Source: Marinicellulosiphila megalodicopiae
GTDB lineage: Bacteria; Pseudomonadota; Gammaproteobacteria; Pseudomonadales; Natronospirillaceae
DNA length: 64,000 nucleotides
NCBI RefSeq assembly: GCF_045862395.1
Contig: NZ_AP023087.1
Coordinates: 434,001 to 498,000, forward strand
Reading direction: 5' to 3'
Shown here: piece by piece, positions 1-10,092 of the stretch
Layout of the letters: every line of letters begins with the position of its first letter
Numbering within the stretch: the first letter of the stretch is position 1
The notes under the pieces: generated by a model
The model's input: the letters and a program-made list of their open reading frames with translations, nothing else
Databases searched by the model: none
What the model was told of the DNA's origin: nothing
Made by a program: the position numbers and the translations under genes

Positions 1-88
1 ATATTCAATTAAACTCGGATACTTTTTAGAATATTTAATTGAAAAATTGAAACTAGTAATCCTAGTTATGTATATTGTTGTCACTTGA

Positions 89-682
89 TTATTTTCGCGC
101 GAACGGAAATTTGTGGTTTAATTCTTCATAAAATGAATAACTCTCTGCATATCCTGAAAATGTAGACTCATCTTTTAAACAAAATCCCATAATATAGAGT
201 TCATTTGACTTAAGTGAGCTTTGAGGAGGTGATGATGATTTAACCTTATAAGGCATTTTAGGGTGAGACTCACTAAATATATTATTAAAGTCTACAGAAC
301 CATAATCAAAAGACTCATCGTTTTTATTTAATCCCTCTGGATATAATTTTTTATAATCCACTTCTGATAAAATTAGATAATTTTCTTGTCTAATACCGGT
401 TTTGTGTTTTTTTAATGTCATATAATTATTACCAGAATGCGAAAAATGACAATATCCCAATAAGAATCGATCATCCTTATATTTAAAATCTAAATCGAAG
501 TGACCATATTTTTTTAAAGGTAATTTTAAAATATTGTCATAAAATTCAATCAGTTTCGTTTCTCCTGTTTCGTTATCAATATAAGTAACAGACTCAGGCT
601 TCTCTGTTAAAAACTCAATATAGACAGCACCTTTACAGCTTGTTAGTAGAGCAATGTATATTAATAGGCTTAGTTTTTTCAT
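89..682 (-). CDS. small putative lipoprotein of unknown function
   Basis: A 197-residue protein with a short hydrophobic leader ending in a lipobox (LLTSCKG, Cys16), so it is probably exported by Sec and lipidated. The mature part is hydrophilic and rich in Tyr, Lys, Asp and Glu. I recognise no domain. The start ATG at 682 follows only a weak GGA Shine-Dalgarno. It lies downstream of the large AAA+ ATPase gene on the same strand but is separated by 175 bp containing a strong hairpin, so it is probably its own transcription unit. Function unknown; lipoprotein assignment fairly secure. Confidence 0.75.
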   Translation of the reverse strand: MKKLSLLIYIALLTSCKGAVYIEFLTEKPESVTYIDNETGETKLIEFYDNILKLPLKKYGHFDLDFKYKDDRFLLGYCHFSHSGNNYMTLKKHKTGIRQENYLILSEVDYKKLYPEGLNKNDESFDYGSVDFNNIFSESHPKMPYKVKSSSPPQSSLKSNELYIMGFCLKDESTFSGYAESYSFYEELNHKFPFARK

Positions 683-807
683 TGTGTAAATCCGTATTTT
701 TTAAATTTGAATAGTTCAAGGAATTGTTAATGTGATGAATTAACTAGGGTGCTAGATAGTGGATAAAGTTCCGTGAAGGTAGGATTGTTTTTAAAGTAAG
801 AAATGAA

Positions 808-831
808 CTTGCCTACATGACTGTAGGCAAG
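808..831. terminator. hairpin between the ATPase gene and the lipoprotein gene
   Basis: A perfect 9-bp stem (CTTGCCTAC / GTAGGCAAG) with a 6-nt loop lies just past the stop codon of the minus-strand ATPase operon. A T-run follows on the plus side. On the minus strand the run after the stem is weak, so termination of the operon here is likely but not certain. Confidence 0.55.
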
Positions 832-857
832 AGTGGAGTTTTTTTTCAAAAAACTAA

Positions 858-3800
858 CTAGTCAGGTTTTTTAGGTTTTTTCTCCCCCAAGAAAAAAGCA
901 TCCGCCTTTGTCTTGCTCGTTAAACTTTTTTCTAAACTAGAGATCTGTTCTCCTAAATGTTTAACACGTTCCCAAATATCATGGTCCATATCTAACTTAT
1001 GCTTCATGGCACTAACCACTGGTAATAAAGACGTGGTAATCGCATCGCCCATAGAATTTAAAACTTTGTCCATTCCAGGTACGGGTTGATTGATTACTTC
1101 TACGTGCATGCTTGCTGCGCTTAATAATTGTGTTAAGTGTTTAAGCTCTTGAGTGATGGGCAATAAATTATTTGGTTTTTCAATTAACATTGATTGATTA
1201 ATATTAATTAAGCCATCGTTAATTTTAGCCACTTGGTTAGCAAGTTTGGTGGCTGAGTCAGCTTCGTCGCCACCCATACTTTGAATGCGTGCATAATCTT
1301 GTTTGATTTGCTTCCAACGAATTTTTTCGTCATCAGTCAAACTATTATTAAGCTCGCCTAACTTTAATAAGTTTTCTTCAGCGCCTGTGGTTAGGGTTTG
1401 TGCTTCACCTACATAATGATCTCGAATCAAGTCGTTTAATTCTTTCTCATTCATAATGCCGCTTATTTTCTCGGCCATTTTACTCATGTTTCGATAACTG
1501 CCTTGTAATTTAAACGAAGGCTCTATTCTATATTTGTCATCTTGAGCGGCTGAAATAATATATTGCTGATTGACTTTTAGTACCACTTCTTGCACTTTAT
1601 ATAATTTTTTAAGCACGTCTAAAATTTCTTTTACTTCTGCTGAACTATATCCGTGTTCTAATTCAGTGGTGGCTATATTTTCACCTTCAGCCATACGCAT
1701 AAACTTGTATACGTCTTCTAAATTACGCGTGGCTAATGGTGCTAATATTGAGTTGGCGGTTAAACAGTTTTCGATGTAACTCATTGAGAATTGTTTTTCG
1801 CGTCCACTTAATACATCACCTAAGTTATAAATGTCGGCACGGTTAGCCAGCATGTCAGGAATTTTAAATGACTCACCCGATTCTGTATAAGGGTTGCCTG
1901 CCATAATCACACAGAATTTTTTACCGCGTAAATCGTATGTTTTACTTTTACCTTTCCATACACCGTCGATACGACGTGAGCCATCACATAAAGAAATAAA
2001 TTTTTGTAAAAATTCAGGATGCGTATGTTGAATGTCATCTAAATACAGCATGACATTGTTACCCATCTCTAAACCTAAATTGATTTTTTCTACTTCTTGT
2101 CTGGCGGTGGCATTGGGTGCTTGTGCAGGGTCAAGTGACATCACATCGTGACCTAACGATGGGCAGTTGATTTTCATAAAAATCAAACCCATTCTGCTGG
2201 CTACGTATTCCATTAATGTGGTTTTACCGTAACCCGGAGGAGAAATCAGTAATAATAAACCCATTAAATCGGTGCGTTTGTTCTCGCCGACTGTGCCCAT
2301 TTGTTTGGCTAAGTTATCGCCAATAATCGGTAAGTACACATCGTTAATTAATTTGTTACGCACAAATGAGCTTAGCGGGCGTGCTTTAAAGTCTTCTAAG
2401 CGTAATGCTTTACGTTCATGCTCAATGACATTTTGACGTAACTGCAAAAAGTTTTGATAGTTAGGCGCGGTAATATTTGTATGATGATTTAAGCGTTGAG
2501 TAAATTCGTCAAGAGACAAATCAATGGATTGCTCCTTGATTAATTTATGCTCGCCCATTAAACCTGATACTTGTTGCTGTAAATTAATTGAGTCAGCTTT
2601 AAAACTTAACTGTGCTCTGCAAATAATTATCGCAATGGCTTCGGGGATAAATCTTTTTAAGCTGTTTTGTTCCGTTGAATCAATAAACGCGGTTAACCAA
2701 GTTGCTAATAACGCCCACTGCTTATCAAGTGAACTTGATAATTCACCTAATGTTTTTTGGTATACATCTAAATGTTTGATGCGTTTTAAGTGCGCTTCTA
2801 AATCATTAACCAGTGATTGTGCATTTTGGCTACAGCTAAATATTAAGTCAGGTTTGGATAATTCATAAGACAAATAATCAGCAGTTAACTGTAAGTCTTG
2901 ATCGTTAATATCTAATTCATAGTCTGAAAAATAAGCGTGTAAATTCGTGAGAATTTCTTCGCGAATTTTTATGTAGGCTTGGTTACTGCTAAATGTTTTA
3001 GATAATAACTCGGCGCTTTGTGCACGTACTGGCCATAAAAAATCCACAGACTCTGTTTGTTTTGCAAAGTGATGCCAAAAAATAATAGCCAATGCACGAG
3101 GTTTAGGCGGGTAACGTAATAACCCACAATCTTTACGAATGGCTAATAGTGCAAATAATATTTTAGATGCATCATAATCGTGAATGCCTTTTTCGTAACC
3201 TTCTTGGTAGCGTGTGGCGCTAAATTGTTTAACGATTTTTAAAAGTGTGGCTTCATCGGCATCAAATAATTTATTTAAATTTAAATCATTCTGCTGTAGT
3301 TCGGCCGCATTCAAAATTGTATACGCTAAATATTCAGCACGATACACTTCTTTGGTTTCAGACACATAAGACTGATCCCAAAACGATTGTAATTCAATTA
3401 ACGACTCGTCAGTAACCGGATCAAAATAATCAGTGCCTGTTAAGTGTAAGGTCATTTCATCATTTTTAGGAATAATCGTTAAATCCACATTTTGTGTGTT
3501 GACACTAAAACGATGTTTGCCTAATTTGATGATGTTGCCACCATCTTCAAAAATATCTTGTTTGTCACGTTGGCTACGCACAGACTGATCTTTGGCAAAC
3601 TTAAGTTTACTGTCGATATCGTCTGCTCGAACACTGTCGCCTAAGTCCCGTAATTGTTCACAAAGACTGCGACACTTAGATACCATCGAGTCAGAGGCAA
3701 AAAACGTGTTGATTTCGTCTTGAGAATTGAACTTGGTGCTTCGACGTTGTACCGACTCAACAATACGTTCAGCGGCATTAGACAAATTATGAATTTTACG

Positions 3801-6110
3801 CTGTTGTTCATCTAGCAACGATTGTTTTAACGCTTCAAAGGTTTCATAAACCTGTTCGCGTTTTGACAAAATGTCAGACAAAAATTCATCGTATTCACTA
3901 AAGCGTGTTTCTAACTCTTCTAACTGTGCAAGTAATCGAGTTAATTGCTCATCACAATTTTGCGGTGTGGTAGCTAGCGTTTGAGCATTGGCAATAGATT
4001 GTGAAAACAACGTAAATTGCGCTGAAAACTCAGAAATGGTTTCGGCAGAACCTAATGTTTTTAGATGTTGTTTAGCCAACGCTTTGCTTTGGTTTAACTT
4101 GCCGTACACTTCAGAAATCGATTCTAAAATAGCGGTGCGAACGGTCGCATCGTCTACTTTTAATGAGCTTAAGGTTGAGGTTAATAAATCTAACCCTTTG
4201 GTCATTTCGTCTAATTCATCTAATACCGGTTGTAATTGCACAACGGTTTCAATGGATTTTAATTCAGCAGAAAACTCTGCTAAACGAGTTGTATATTGAT
4301 CAAATGCATTGTCTTGACTTAAAAAACGCACTGCTTTTTTTGAAATGTCATTTTGTTGTGTGTCTAGTTTTTTATCAAAGCTGTTTATTTGATTCACATC
4401 AATATAACGTAATTCTTTGATTGTGATTAAGTGTCCTTTAAAGGTACTTAACTGATCTAATGCTGTGACAAAATCCGAAGGTTTATTCCAATTAAATCCT
4501 CTAATTTTAACAAGTAACGATTCAAGTTTTGTTTTAGCTGAAACAATCGCTTCGTTTGCTTTATTACGAATGGTCTCAACTTTTTCAAACTCGTCTAATA
4601 CTAACTCTGACGTGCCTTGTATTTCTTTTATTTTTTTATAAAGTGGCGGTAGTGCTTCGTTTTCAATCCAGTAATAGGTGTCAAATATTGACTCGCATAA
4701 TTGAATTAAATTTTCATAAATCAAAGAACTGACTTGTTCGTCTCTGGACATTTTAACAATAGAATACATGTCTGAAATAGCACGAACTAATTCTGCATTG
4801 CCAATTTTACCTAATACTGAATCGTTATCAGGTTGTGAGAAATTATATTCGTCACTTGAAAACGGCGTTTGCCAAATTTGCATTGGGTGATTACGTGACG
4901 GCTCGCTGCTTTCAGTTGAAAACAAAATACCTTGGCCGTTATCAAATAAACAAAATCCATGTCCAAATAATGGCGTTGAAATTTCTTTGCGAATTAAATT
5001 GTAGTTAAATAAACCCACTTCGCCTTCGTCTTCACGATAAAACGTATATAAAAAATCTTCGCCGTTAGGGGATTTTTTACAAGACTCAAAACTCATGCCG
5101 TCGGCATTGCTACCAAATGATTTGGTTTCGCCGCTTTGTAAATAATAACCACCTGGAAATATAATACCGTGGTCTTCAGGTAATTGAATACATGCATGTC
5201 CTATTGCATCAATTCGATTTACTTGGTTATTTAATGTATTAAACACAAAATAACGGTAATTGGATTCTCGATAAGGTAATACTTTTAAAACGATGATTGT
5301 GCCAAGTTTTGCATATTGAATATTAGCATCGGCTAAAGATTGGTTTTTGTCGTCCACATCTTCTTGGTAAATGCCTAATCCGTCTTCAGTATTGTTATCG
5401 ACCTTAATGGTTAAATCGCCATTAATGGTTTCTATGTATAACTCGTCTAAAATACTGACGTGGGAATGATTGCCCGTTATGTGATTGTCACGAGTGGTTT
5501 GAGTCCATTCAAAGTCGTGTGTGTCTGGTTGTTTATAATCACGTTCGCCGCGATCATCAATATAAGTAATGCTTTCGTTATTCAGTAACCAACGAAATAC
5601 GCGTAAGTCGCTTGTGGTTTTACCAATTTGGAAAAACGCTAATAGGTGTTTACCTGTATTTAATAACTTTAATAATTTAGCACTTTTGTAATAGCTGTAT
5701 AATTCTTCAAAATCTTTTTTAAATGTTGAGTCATCTAAAAATGAACCTGCAATATTTACAGGTTCAACTTCAAATCCGTCTGTTTGTTTTAATTGATAAA
5801 GACCAAATACATCAGCAATGGTGACTTGTGATTTTAATCCAATAAATACATTGTAACCAAAAAGTAACGTATCGTTTACCTGTACAATGTCGCGGGCTTC
5901 ACAATTGTTTTCAGTGCGTACACGTACTCGCCCAATCACTTCAAGTGATGTTTCACCAAACTCTTCTAAACGTAATGTGTTTAAAGATTTGGACATTGAG
6001 TCTAGTTGCGCGGCTTGATCTTGTAATCGTTTTTTAATTAAATCGTAAGCGCCACCTTCAGTGACTGCTTTTTCGACATCCGTATTTTGTTCTGAATTGA
6101 CAGCGACCAC
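858..6110 (-). CDS. giant AAA+ ATPase of the DNA-repair ATPase (DUF3686) type
   Basis: A 1750-residue cytosolic protein with no signal peptide or membrane segment. Residues about 40-420 resemble the N-terminal region of bacterial proteins annotated 'DNA repair ATPase' (DUF3686). Residues about 480-880 are long helical, probably coiled-coil, sequence. A C-terminal AAA+ module carries a Walker A motif (PPGYGKTT, about residue 1291) and a Walker B motif (MLYLDDIQH, about residue 1353), followed by another helical region. The start is GTG at 6110 with GAGGG upstream. It is the last gene of the DUF2170-PspA-YqiJ-YqiK operon, 144 bp after yqiK. By linkage I infer an ATP-driven partner of the SPFH/PspA membrane proteins. 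'DNA repair' is only the inherited family label; nothing here shows DNA repair. Confidence 0.8.
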   Translation of the reverse strand: MVAVNSEQNTDVEKAVTEGGAYDLIKKRLQDQAAQLDSMSKSLNTLRLEEFGETSLEVIGRVRVRTENNCEARDIVQVNDTLLFGYNVFIGLKSQVTIADVFGLYQLKQTDGFEVEPVNIAGSFLDDSTFKKDFEELYSYYKSAKLLKLLNTGKHLLAFFQIGKTTSDLRVFRWLLNNESITYIDDRGERDYKQPDTHDFEWTQTTRDNHITGNHSHVSILDELYIETINGDLTIKVDNNTEDGLGIYQEDVDDKNQSLADANIQYAKLGTIIVLKVLPYRESNYRYFVFNTLNNQVNRIDAIGHACIQLPEDHGIIFPGGYYLQSGETKSFGSNADGMSFESCKKSPNGEDFLYTFYREDEGEVGLFNYNLIRKEISTPLFGHGFCLFDNGQGILFSTESSEPSRNHPMQIWQTPFSSDEYNFSQPDNDSVLGKIGNAELVRAISDMYSIVKMSRDEQVSSLIYENLIQLCESIFDTYYWIENEALPPLYKKIKEIQGTSELVLDEFEKVETIRNKANEAIVSAKTKLESLLVKIRGFNWNKPSDFVTALDQLSTFKGHLITIKELRYIDVNQINSFDKKLDTQQNDISKKAVRFLSQDNAFDQYTTRLAEFSAELKSIETVVQLQPVLDELDEMTKGLDLLTSTLSSLKVDDATVRTAILESISEVYGKLNQSKALAKQHLKTLGSAETISEFSAQFTLFSQSIANAQTLATTPQNCDEQLTRLLAQLEELETRFSEYDEFLSDILSKREQVYETFEALKQSLLDEQQRKIHNLSNAAERIVESVQRRSTKFNSQDEINTFFASDSMVSKCRSLCEQLRDLGDSVRADDIDSKLKFAKDQSVRSQRDKQDIFEDGGNIIKLGKHRFSVNTQNVDLTIIPKNDEMTLHLTGTDYFDPVTDESLIELQSFWDQSYVSETKEVYRAEYLAYTILNAAELQQNDLNLNKLFDADEATLLKIVKQFSATRYQEGYEKGIHDYDASKILFALLAIRKDCGLLRYPPKPRALAIIFWHHFAKQTESVDFLWPVRAQSAELLSKTFSSNQAYIKIREEILTNLHAYFSDYELDINDQDLQLTADYLSYELSKPDLIFSCSQNAQSLVNDLEAHLKRIKHLDVYQKTLGELSSSLDKQWALLATWLTAFIDSTEQNSLKRFIPEAIAIIICRAQLSFKADSINLQQQVSGLMGEHKLIKEQSIDLSLDEFTQRLNHHTNITAPNYQNFLQLRQNVIEHERKALRLEDFKARPLSSFVRNKLINDVYLPIIGDNLAKQMGTVGENKRTDLMGLLLLISPPGYGKTTLMEYVASRMGLIFMKINCPSLGHDVMSLDPAQAPNATARQEVEKINLGLEMGNNVMLYLDDIQHTHPEFLQKFISLCDGSRRIDGVWKGKSKTYDLRGKKFCVIMAGNPYTESGESFKIPDMLANRADIYNLGDVLSGREKQFSMSYIENCLTANSILAPLATRNLEDVYKFMRMAEGENIATTELEHGYSSAEVKEILDVLKKLYKVQEVVLKVNQQYIISAAQDDKYRIEPSFKLQGSYRNMSKMAEKISGIMNEKELNDLIRDHYVGEAQTLTTGAEENLLKLGELNNSLTDDEKIRWKQIKQDYARIQSMGGDEADSATKLANQVAKINDGLININQSMLIEKPNNLLPITQELKHLTQLLSAASMHVEVINQPVPGMDKVLNSMGDAITTSLLPVVSAMKHKLDMDHDIWERVKHLGEQISSLEKSLTSKTKADAFFLGEKKPKKPD

Positions 6111-6201
6111 GAAAAATCCCTCGTTATTTCTTTGATTAAATTGCTCTGATTTTTGTCAGAGCAGGGTGGTTAATTTTTTGTTTTTAATTACTTAAAATAA
6201 T

Positions 6202-6233
6202 CGTCATTCCCGATAAAAAAATCGAGAATGACG
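6202..6233. repeat. REP-like palindrome downstream of yqiK
   Basis: An imperfect inverted repeat with arms CGTCATTCCCGAT and ATCGAGAATGACG around an A-run. The CGTCATTCCCG core is the form seen in many proteobacterial REP/BIME-type palindromes (from memory). It lies in the 144-bp gap between yqiK and the ATPase gene and could partly terminate transcription or stabilise the upstream mRNA. No second copy was noticed in this window. Confidence 0.5.
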
Positions 6234-6254
6234 TTATAAGTAGTGGCAATAAAA

Positions 6255-8309
6255 TTAATCTTCGTCAGTCATTGATGTCATTAATTTTTTAACTAATGCC
6301 TGTTGCTCAATGGTGCCGCTTTTTACTACGTGTCCTAAAAATGCGCTAACCGTTAGGTTTTGCAAGTTACCGCTGCCTGCACTTAAGCCTGCTACGATAT
6401 CTTTTAAATCCCCTACAAAGCTTTCATCGCCACTCATGTGGCCTTCAATTGCTTTGGTGACAATTTTAGATTTGTCTGCAACGCCATCAATGGATTTACC
6501 AACGGCTAATGCGTTAACAAATTTCTCGAAGTAATCGCCGTTACCGCCAACAATATCAATGTTTGCATCACGTAATGCAGTCCCTAATACCTGAGCTTGG
6601 TCGTGTGCAATATCTACATTAGACTTAATACGTTCCATTGTTTGTTCATGAGTTAAATCTAAGTTCATACGGAACTCTTCATGAGAGCGAGTATCTTTGT
6701 CCATTTGTTTCATGGCTAAGAATTTCTTCTCTAGACCTTCTGCTTCTGCGCCAAATTTATCTGCAATGTTTCTAGCTTCTGCTTCGCCCATTAATTTAAC
6801 TGCGTGTGCATCGGCTTCTTTCACTTTAGCAGCGGCAATACCAATTTTCTCATCACCGGCTGCTTGTGCTAATAAACGCTCTTGTAATACTCTAGCATCT
6901 GCTAAGCCTGCTTTTTCATCGGCGTCTGCTTGTGCTTCTTTTACTTTCGCTTCTGCTAAACCAGGTGCGGCATTAATAGCTTCAATACCCATTGCTTCAT
7001 TTTGTTTTGCCTGTGCTTCTTTTTCAGCGGCTTTTAAATGACCTTCAGCCAATAACACTTCTTCTTTTGCTTTGTGTACGGCTTTAATCTCGTTTGCTTC
7101 GGCTGATTTAATTTCTTTAACTAAAGACTCTTGGGCCTCAGCTTCTGCTTCAATAATACGTGCTTCTTTTTCGCGTTGTGCTAAAGACACTAAACGTACT
7201 TTTTCGATTTCTTCTTCTTCAACGGCTACTGTTTTTTCAACAATGACACGTTCACGAATTACATCGGCAATGTTTTTCTTTTCAACTTCTAATGCTTTTT
7301 CTTTTTCAATTCGCTCTAATTCAACAGCGCGTTCACGTTGAACCATTTCTAATTCTTGCGCACGTTTAACTTGCTCGCCTTCTGTTAACACAATGCGTTC
7401 ACGATTTAAGCTGGCCACATCCACTTCGCGTTTTTTGTTTTCTTCTGCGATTAGAATTTTTTCTTCAGTTTCAATTCGTGCGTTTTCCGACTTTAATAAT
7501 TCTTCTTGTTGAATTTTTTTAGTTTGAGATTCTTCGCGCGCAATCACCGATTGCACTTCACGATGTTGTTTCGCTTCGGCGTCTTTTTCTTGGCGCTCTA
7601 ACTCTAAAATCGTTTCGCGAGTTTCAACGTCTTTCTTTTTAATTTTCATTTCTTCTTCGCGTTGATGCTCATTGGTTTCAATATGTTCAATGGCCGTTAA
7701 ACGTGTGATTTTACGAATACCCTGTGCATCAAGTATATTATCGCGATCTAAACTTTCAATTGGGGTTTGTTCTAAGTAATCAATCGCAGCATCTTCTAGC
7801 ACATAACCGTTTAAATCTTGACCAATGACACGAATAATATCGTCACGAAATTTATCGCGCTCTTGGTATAAATCAATAAAATCTAATCGCTTACCGACTG
7901 TTTTTAATGCTTCAGAAAACTTAGCACTGAATAAATCTTCCATGGTTTCTTGTTCGGAAGCACGCTCACAACCAATAGCCTGCGCTACTCGTAACACGTC
8001 CTCTTTTGTTTTATTTACACGTACAAAAAATGCCACTTTAATATCAGCACGAATATTATCCATACAAATCAAACCGTCTTTACCGCGACGATCAATCTCA
8101 ATGGTTTTTAATGAAATATTCATGATTTCTTTACGGTGAATCACAGGTACCACTAAGCGACCTGTAAAGGTAACGTCCGGCTCTGATCGAGTTGTGTTGA
8201 CGATCATGGCATTACCTTGATCGACTTTTTTATAAAAACTTGCGTATAGGAAGAATATTCCAAATATAAATGCCGCAAATATGGCTGAGGCTAATAGTAT
8301 AAATTCCAT
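6255..8309 (-). CDS. yqiK: flotillin-like SPFH membrane protein (YqiK type)
   Basis: A 684-residue protein. One N-terminal transmembrane segment (about residues 3-25, FILLASAIFAAFIFGIFFLY) is followed by an SPFH/Band-7 domain (about 30-200). A very long Glu/Lys/Ala-rich coiled coil (about 210-530) and a C-terminal flotillin-like tail complete it. This is the classic flotillin layout of E. coli YqiK, a scaffold of membrane microdomains. The start ATG at 8309 has a good CAGGAG site. It sits downstream of a YqiJ/NfeD-like gene, as yqiJ-yqiK do in E. coli, and upstream of the giant AAA+ ATPase. A truncated paralogue lies immediately upstream. Family assignment is strong; its partnership with the ATPase is inferred from the operon. 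Confidence 0.88.
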   Translation of the reverse strand: MEFILLASAIFAAFIFGIFFLYASFYKKVDQGNAMIVNTTRSEPDVTFTGRLVVPVIHRKEIMNISLKTIEIDRRGKDGLICMDNIRADIKVAFFVRVNKTKEDVLRVAQAIGCERASEQETMEDLFSAKFSEALKTVGKRLDFIDLYQERDKFRDDIIRVIGQDLNGYVLEDAAIDYLEQTPIESLDRDNILDAQGIRKITRLTAIEHIETNEHQREEEMKIKKKDVETRETILELERQEKDAEAKQHREVQSVIAREESQTKKIQQEELLKSENARIETEEKILIAEENKKREVDVASLNRERIVLTEGEQVKRAQELEMVQRERAVELERIEKEKALEVEKKNIADVIRERVIVEKTVAVEEEEIEKVRLVSLAQREKEARIIEAEAEAQESLVKEIKSAEANEIKAVHKAKEEVLLAEGHLKAAEKEAQAKQNEAMGIEAINAAPGLAEAKVKEAQADADEKAGLADARVLQERLLAQAAGDEKIGIAAAKVKEADAHAVKLMGEAEARNIADKFGAEAEGLEKKFLAMKQMDKDTRSHEEFRMNLDLTHEQTMERIKSNVDIAHDQAQVLGTALRDANIDIVGGNGDYFEKFVNALAVGKSIDGVADKSKIVTKAIEGHMSGDESFVGDLKDIVAGLSAGSGNLQNLTVSAFLGHVVKSGTIEQQALVKKLMTSMTDED

Positions 8310-8426
8310 TGAATGGCTCCTGGTTTAAAGTTTATTTTTAGTTGGGGTTAGTTGAGTTTAAGTTTTAGTGTAAAGTAGTCGTTTAAAATAGTCGTTTAAG
8401 TTTGATTTAAATTGTGTTCGTTCCTT

Positions 8427-9038
8427 CTATACTGGTGATTTTCCAACATCTTGCACTTCTAAAATGTTGACTTTTTTTAAATTTTCAATTGGTGTTTTCA
8501 CTAGGTAATCAATAGCAATATCTTCTAAGACATAGCCATTTAAATTAGATCCAATTGTCTGGTAAATATCGTTACGAAATTTATCGGGTGTTTGAAATAA
8601 CTCGATAAAGTTTAAACGATGACTTGCTGTTTTAAGTGCTTCTGAAAATCTCACACAAAATAAATTTTCTATGGTTTCTTGTTCGAAAGTGCGCGTACAA
8701 CCTATCGTTTTCGCCACTTTTAATACGTCTTGTTTTGTATTGTTAACACGTACAAAAAATGCCACTTTAATATCAGCACGAATATTATCTAAACAAATCA
8801 AGCCGTCTTTTCCACGACGATCAATCTCTATGGTTTTTAAGGATATATCCATGACTTCTTTATGGTGAATAATAGGAAGCACTATACGTCCTGTAAATTC
8901 CACATCTGACTGAGTACCTGTTAAATTGATGACCATGGCAGTACCAGAATCGACTTTTTTATAAAAACTTGCGTATAGGAACCAGATTCCAAATATACAC
9001 GCCGCAATTATGGCAAACACAGAGAGTATAAATCCCAT
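8427..9038 (-). CDS. truncated SPFH paralogue of YqiK
   Basis: A 203-residue protein that is nearly a copy of the first 200 residues of the adjacent YqiK: same membrane segment (IWFLYASFYKKVD) and same SPFH core (EIDRRGKDGLICLDNIRAD). It stops just where the full-length protein enters its coiled coil. Near the end both genes share AAAATCAC, but here it is read in a shifted frame, giving GKSPV and a stop. The tail therefore looks lost through a small indel and deletion after a tandem duplication. The start at 9038 (MGFILSV) is chosen because AGGAA precedes it and it matches the start of the full copy. It may be a functional SPFH-only subunit or a decaying duplicate. Confidence 0.75.
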   Translation of the reverse strand: MGFILSVFAIIAACIFGIWFLYASFYKKVDSGTAMVINLTGTQSDVEFTGRIVLPIIHHKEVMDISLKTIEIDRRGKDGLICLDNIRADIKVAFFVRVNNTKQDVLKVAKTIGCTRTFEQETIENLFCVRFSEALKTASHRLNFIELFQTPDKFRNDIYQTIGSNLNGYVLEDIAIDYLVKTPIENLKKVNILEVQDVGKSPV

Positions 9039-9063
9039 TGTATGGTTCCTAGTTTTAAGTTTT

Positions 9064-9708
9064 TTATAGATTATTTTCAAATTCTTTATTGCTAATCACT
9101 TGGTACGAATTATCTTTTTCTTCATAACTAATAGGTCGAACGATATCGCCTTTTTTGAATTCGTTAGTTACCTTTGCACGAATTCTGACGATAATGTCAT
9201 CCCCTGAGTTTGCAATCACACCTTGACCAAATTCTTCATCAACACTTTGCGAAGTAACTCGACATTCATAGCCTAAAAAATCAATATTGGTTTTTGCGCG
9301 ATTTTCAGCGGATAGCTTTTTTAATGGTTGAATTAATTTTGCAGTAATTGGGATTGCTACAAAAAAACTACCGATCAAAACTGCAGTGCTGAATATAAAT
9401 TGTAAAAATGACGTAGGGATGAATGGAGCAATATAATTAGAGGCCACATAAGTAAATACCCACGCAATAAATATTAATAAGGTCAATACAATTGTAAATG
9501 GGACACCCGATAAGCCTAGTGTGTGTAACAATCCTGCAAAGCCAGGTATATCTGTGTCTACTTCTAAATCAATGTCTACTGATAACACATCAATATCCAC
9601 TGCGCCTAAAATAGTAAAAATCCACAGCACCATCATAATGCCAAGAAAAATGCTATAGATACCAGTAGGGTAACTACTTAGTACAATCCAAAGTTCATTC
9701 ATGCTCAC
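9064..9708 (-). CDS. YqiJ/NfeD-like membrane protein with OB-fold tail
   Basis: A 214-residue protein with three hydrophobic segments (about residues 15-38, 68-92, 98-122) and a soluble C-terminal domain of about 70 residues (YECRVTSQSVDEEFGQGVI and following) that fits the small OB-like domain of NfeD/YqiJ proteins. Such proteins partner with SPFH proteins. Here the gene directly precedes two SPFH genes, 26 bp from the first. Acidic Asp-rich repeats (DIDVLSVDIDLEVDTD) lie between the first two membrane segments. E. coli YqiJ similarity is mainly in layout, so no symbol is given. Confidence 0.75.
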   Translation of the reverse strand: MSMNELWIVLSSYPTGIYSIFLGIMMVLWIFTILGAVDIDVLSVDIDLEVDTDIPGFAGLLHTLGLSGVPFTIVLTLLIFIAWVFTYVASNYIAPFIPTSFLQFIFSTAVLIGSFFVAIPITAKLIQPLKKLSAENRAKTNIDFLGYECRVTSQSVDEEFGQGVIANSGDDIIVRIRAKVTNEFKKGDIVRPISYEEKDNSYQVISNKEFENNL

Positions 9709-9724
9709 TCCTATTTACGCTTAA

Positions 9725-10036
9725 TTATTGTTCGGCTTCGTTGATCAATTCTTGTTTTATCTTATTCCTAATGGCAATTCGATCAGTTGGCGCAAGTTTA
9801 TAACGAATTGCTAAAATCTCATAGTCAGATTGTGACAAGCTGATACTTAATCTTGGTCGAACTGGTTTTTTGCGAGGTAATTGAATGATCTCTCTAATGT
9901 AATCAGAGGGGCTTAAGTCTTTTTCGATTGCTTTTATGCGCAATTTTTTTGATTGAGCCTGCTCAAGTTCAAATACAACCTGGACAGCCTTAATGTTTTT
10001 ATCGGAGACTGACCAGGATGGGGCATTTTTTTTCAC
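9725..10036 (-). CDS. small RHH-like protein of the PspA/YqiK operon
   Basis: A 103-residue soluble, basic protein. Two stretches (KKLRIKAIEKDLSPSDYIREI and LSISLSQSDYEILAIRYKL) read like tandem ribbon-helix-helix or Arc-like units: a short strand followed by two helices. That would suit DNA binding or a dimerising adaptor. The stop lies 16 bp before the YqiJ-like start, so co-translation is likely. I cannot assign a named family. Its constant neighbours would be the best guide: it may be the operon's own regulator, but that is inference. Confidence 0.6.
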   Translation of the reverse strand: MKKNAPSWSVSDKNIKAVQVVFELEQAQSKKLRIKAIEKDLSPSDYIREIIQLPRKKPVRPRLSISLSQSDYEILAIRYKLAPTDRIAIRNKIKQELINEAEQ

Positions 10037-10092
10037 GTTAAAAACCTAATTTAGTTGTTTTATTTAGTTGTTTGATTTAATTGTTTAATAGT

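Noticed and set aside
6310..8139. Several plus-strand Ser/Ala-rich reading frames opposite yqiK
   Set aside because: They are shadows of the Glu/Lys/Ala-rich coiled-coil codons on the other strand.
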